This document shows positions 4,878 through 5,195 of a DNA stretch of 5,195 bases, in pieces. Positions within the stretch are counted from its first letter, which is position 1, and each line of letters starts with the position of its first letter. Below the pieces are notes generated by a model, which worked only from the letters and a program-made list of their open reading frames with translations, was not told the DNA's origin and searched no databases. The stretch is taken from positions 1 through 5,195 of the forward strand of contig CAJMRN010000102.1 in NCBI GenBank assembly GCA_905215815.1. The letters run 5' to 3'. The position numbers and the translations under genes were made by a program. The DNA is from an uncultured bacterium. GTDB taxonomy: Bacteria; Actinomycetota; Coriobacteriia; Coriobacteriales; Coriobacteriaceae.

Positions 4878-4950
4878 GGGGACGTAGCTCAGTTGGGAGA
4901 GCGCTGCCGTCGCATGGCAGAGGCCGAGGGTTCGACTCCCTTCGTCTCCA
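4878..4950 (+). tRNA. tRNA-Ala, anticodon CGC
   Basis: A complete 73-base cloverleaf. The 7-bp acceptor stem pairs 4878-4884 with 4943-4949, the D stem is GCTC/GAGC with an 8-base loop, the anticodon stem is CTGCC/GGCAG, the variable loop is 5 bases, and the T arm carries TTCGACT. The anticodon CGC is at 4911-4913 and reads the alanine codon GCG. The third acceptor pair is G-U (4880 with 4947), the classic alanine identity element, which confirms the assignment. CCA is not encoded; the genome has CCC after the discriminator A, so the tail must be added by nucleotidyltransferase. The anticodon loop has G at position 32 opposite U at 38, where alanine tRNAs usually have A-U. Confidence 0.97.
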
Positions 4951-4964
4951 CCCTTGGATTTGAT

Positions 4965-4996
4965 AAGCCGCTGACATTGTGTCGGCGGCTTTTTTT
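4965..4996 (+). terminator. Rho-independent terminator after tRNA-Ala
   Basis: AGCCGCTGACA (4966-4976) pairs with TGTCGGCGGCT (4980-4990) over 11 bp with one G-U and a 3-base loop. Seven T residues follow (4990-4996). It ends the tRNA transcript 15 bases after the tRNA and lies only 19 bases before the start codon of the next gene. Confidence 0.92.
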
Positions 4997-5015
4997 AAAA
5001 AGAAAGGGCTGTACC

Positions 5016-5195
5016 ATGGCCGAGCTTGAGTCCCAACCATTGTCCGATGAGGAGCGCGCCGAGTTGGAAGAGCTCCGCGCCGAGAAGGCCCGCCGCGAGG
5101 AGCAGGAAAAGGCTCGTCGCGAGCGTGAGGAGCTGGCTGCCCTGCGTGCCGAGCGCGCGAAGGCTGAGGAGGCCGCCGCGAACGCCGCCCCCGCG
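5016..5195 (+). CDS. N-terminal part of an unrecognised charged coiled-coil protein (cut by the window end)
   Basis: The frame from ATG 5016 stays open to the window end, giving 60 residues with no stop. AAAGGG lies 7 bases upstream as ribosome binding site. After a short polar start (about 10 residues), residues 11-53 are almost entirely Glu, Arg, Ala, Leu and Lys in heptad-like spacing (EELRAEKARREEQEKARR and similar), which predicts a long alpha-helical coiled coil. The sequence then turns Ala-rich (AAANAAPA), perhaps a linker to a following domain. There is no signal peptide or membrane segment in the visible part. I do not recognise the family; the missing C-terminal region would decide its role. 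Confidence 0.8.
   Translation, partial: MAELESQPLSDEERAELEELRAEKARREEQEKARREREELAALRAERAKAEEAAANAAPA

Noticed and set aside
4798..5040. Minus-strand open frame containing the stretch RRRESNPRPLPCDGSALPTELRPQ-like residues
   Set aside because: This is the well-known false protein produced by translating the opposite strand of a tRNA gene; it lies across tRNA-Ala.
1..5195. CRISPR array, transposase, integrase, toxin-antitoxin pair or phage genes
   Set aside because: I looked on both strands and saw no direct-repeat array and no protein with such motifs; the genes are housekeeping or general metabolic types.

Overview
The window is GC-rich, densely coded bacterial chromosome. Gene content and style suggest an anaerobic Coriobacteriia actinobacterium, most likely Collinsella or a close relative. 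The reasons are the PflX-type radical SAM protein, a clostridial-style TrpS, a WecA/TagO-type lipid-carrier transferase, and short intergenic palindromes that I remember as typical of Collinsella. This placement is an inference; there is no rRNA or marker gene to fix it.

Layout. Positions 1-460: a small MGMT/Atl1-family DNA-repair gene (86-406, +) lies between two perfect 22-bp inverted copies of a short repeat (35-56 and 424-445). Positions 407-852: a gene-free stretch packed with hairpins, ending in the intrinsic terminator of trpS. Positions 853-3261: two minus-strand genes, a WecA/TagO-type polyprenyl-phosphate sugar-1-phosphate transferase followed by trpS. Positions 3262-3788: a gene-free stretch that I read as holding a 6S-like regulatory RNA on the minus strand (about 3470-3640), with a divergent promoter region beside it. 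Positions 3789-4727: a PflX/COG1313-type radical SAM protein (+). Positions 4728-5195: an inverted repeat, a strong promoter, tRNA-Ala(CGC), its terminator, and the start of a coiled-coil protein cut by the window edge.

How the parts relate. Most genes are housekeeping: DNA repair, tRNA charging, envelope glycopolymer initiation, a tRNA, and global transcription control if the 6S call holds. The window is not an obvious genomic island and I see no transposase, integrase, CRISPR array or toxin-antitoxin pair. The most valuable unlabelled item is the 6S-like RNA. Its two ends pair over 12 bp, it has an inner stem, a central bubble with a 3'-side hairpin, a terminal arm, and a U-rich 3' end. The radical SAM protein has no recognisable substrate protein beside it and its function remains open.
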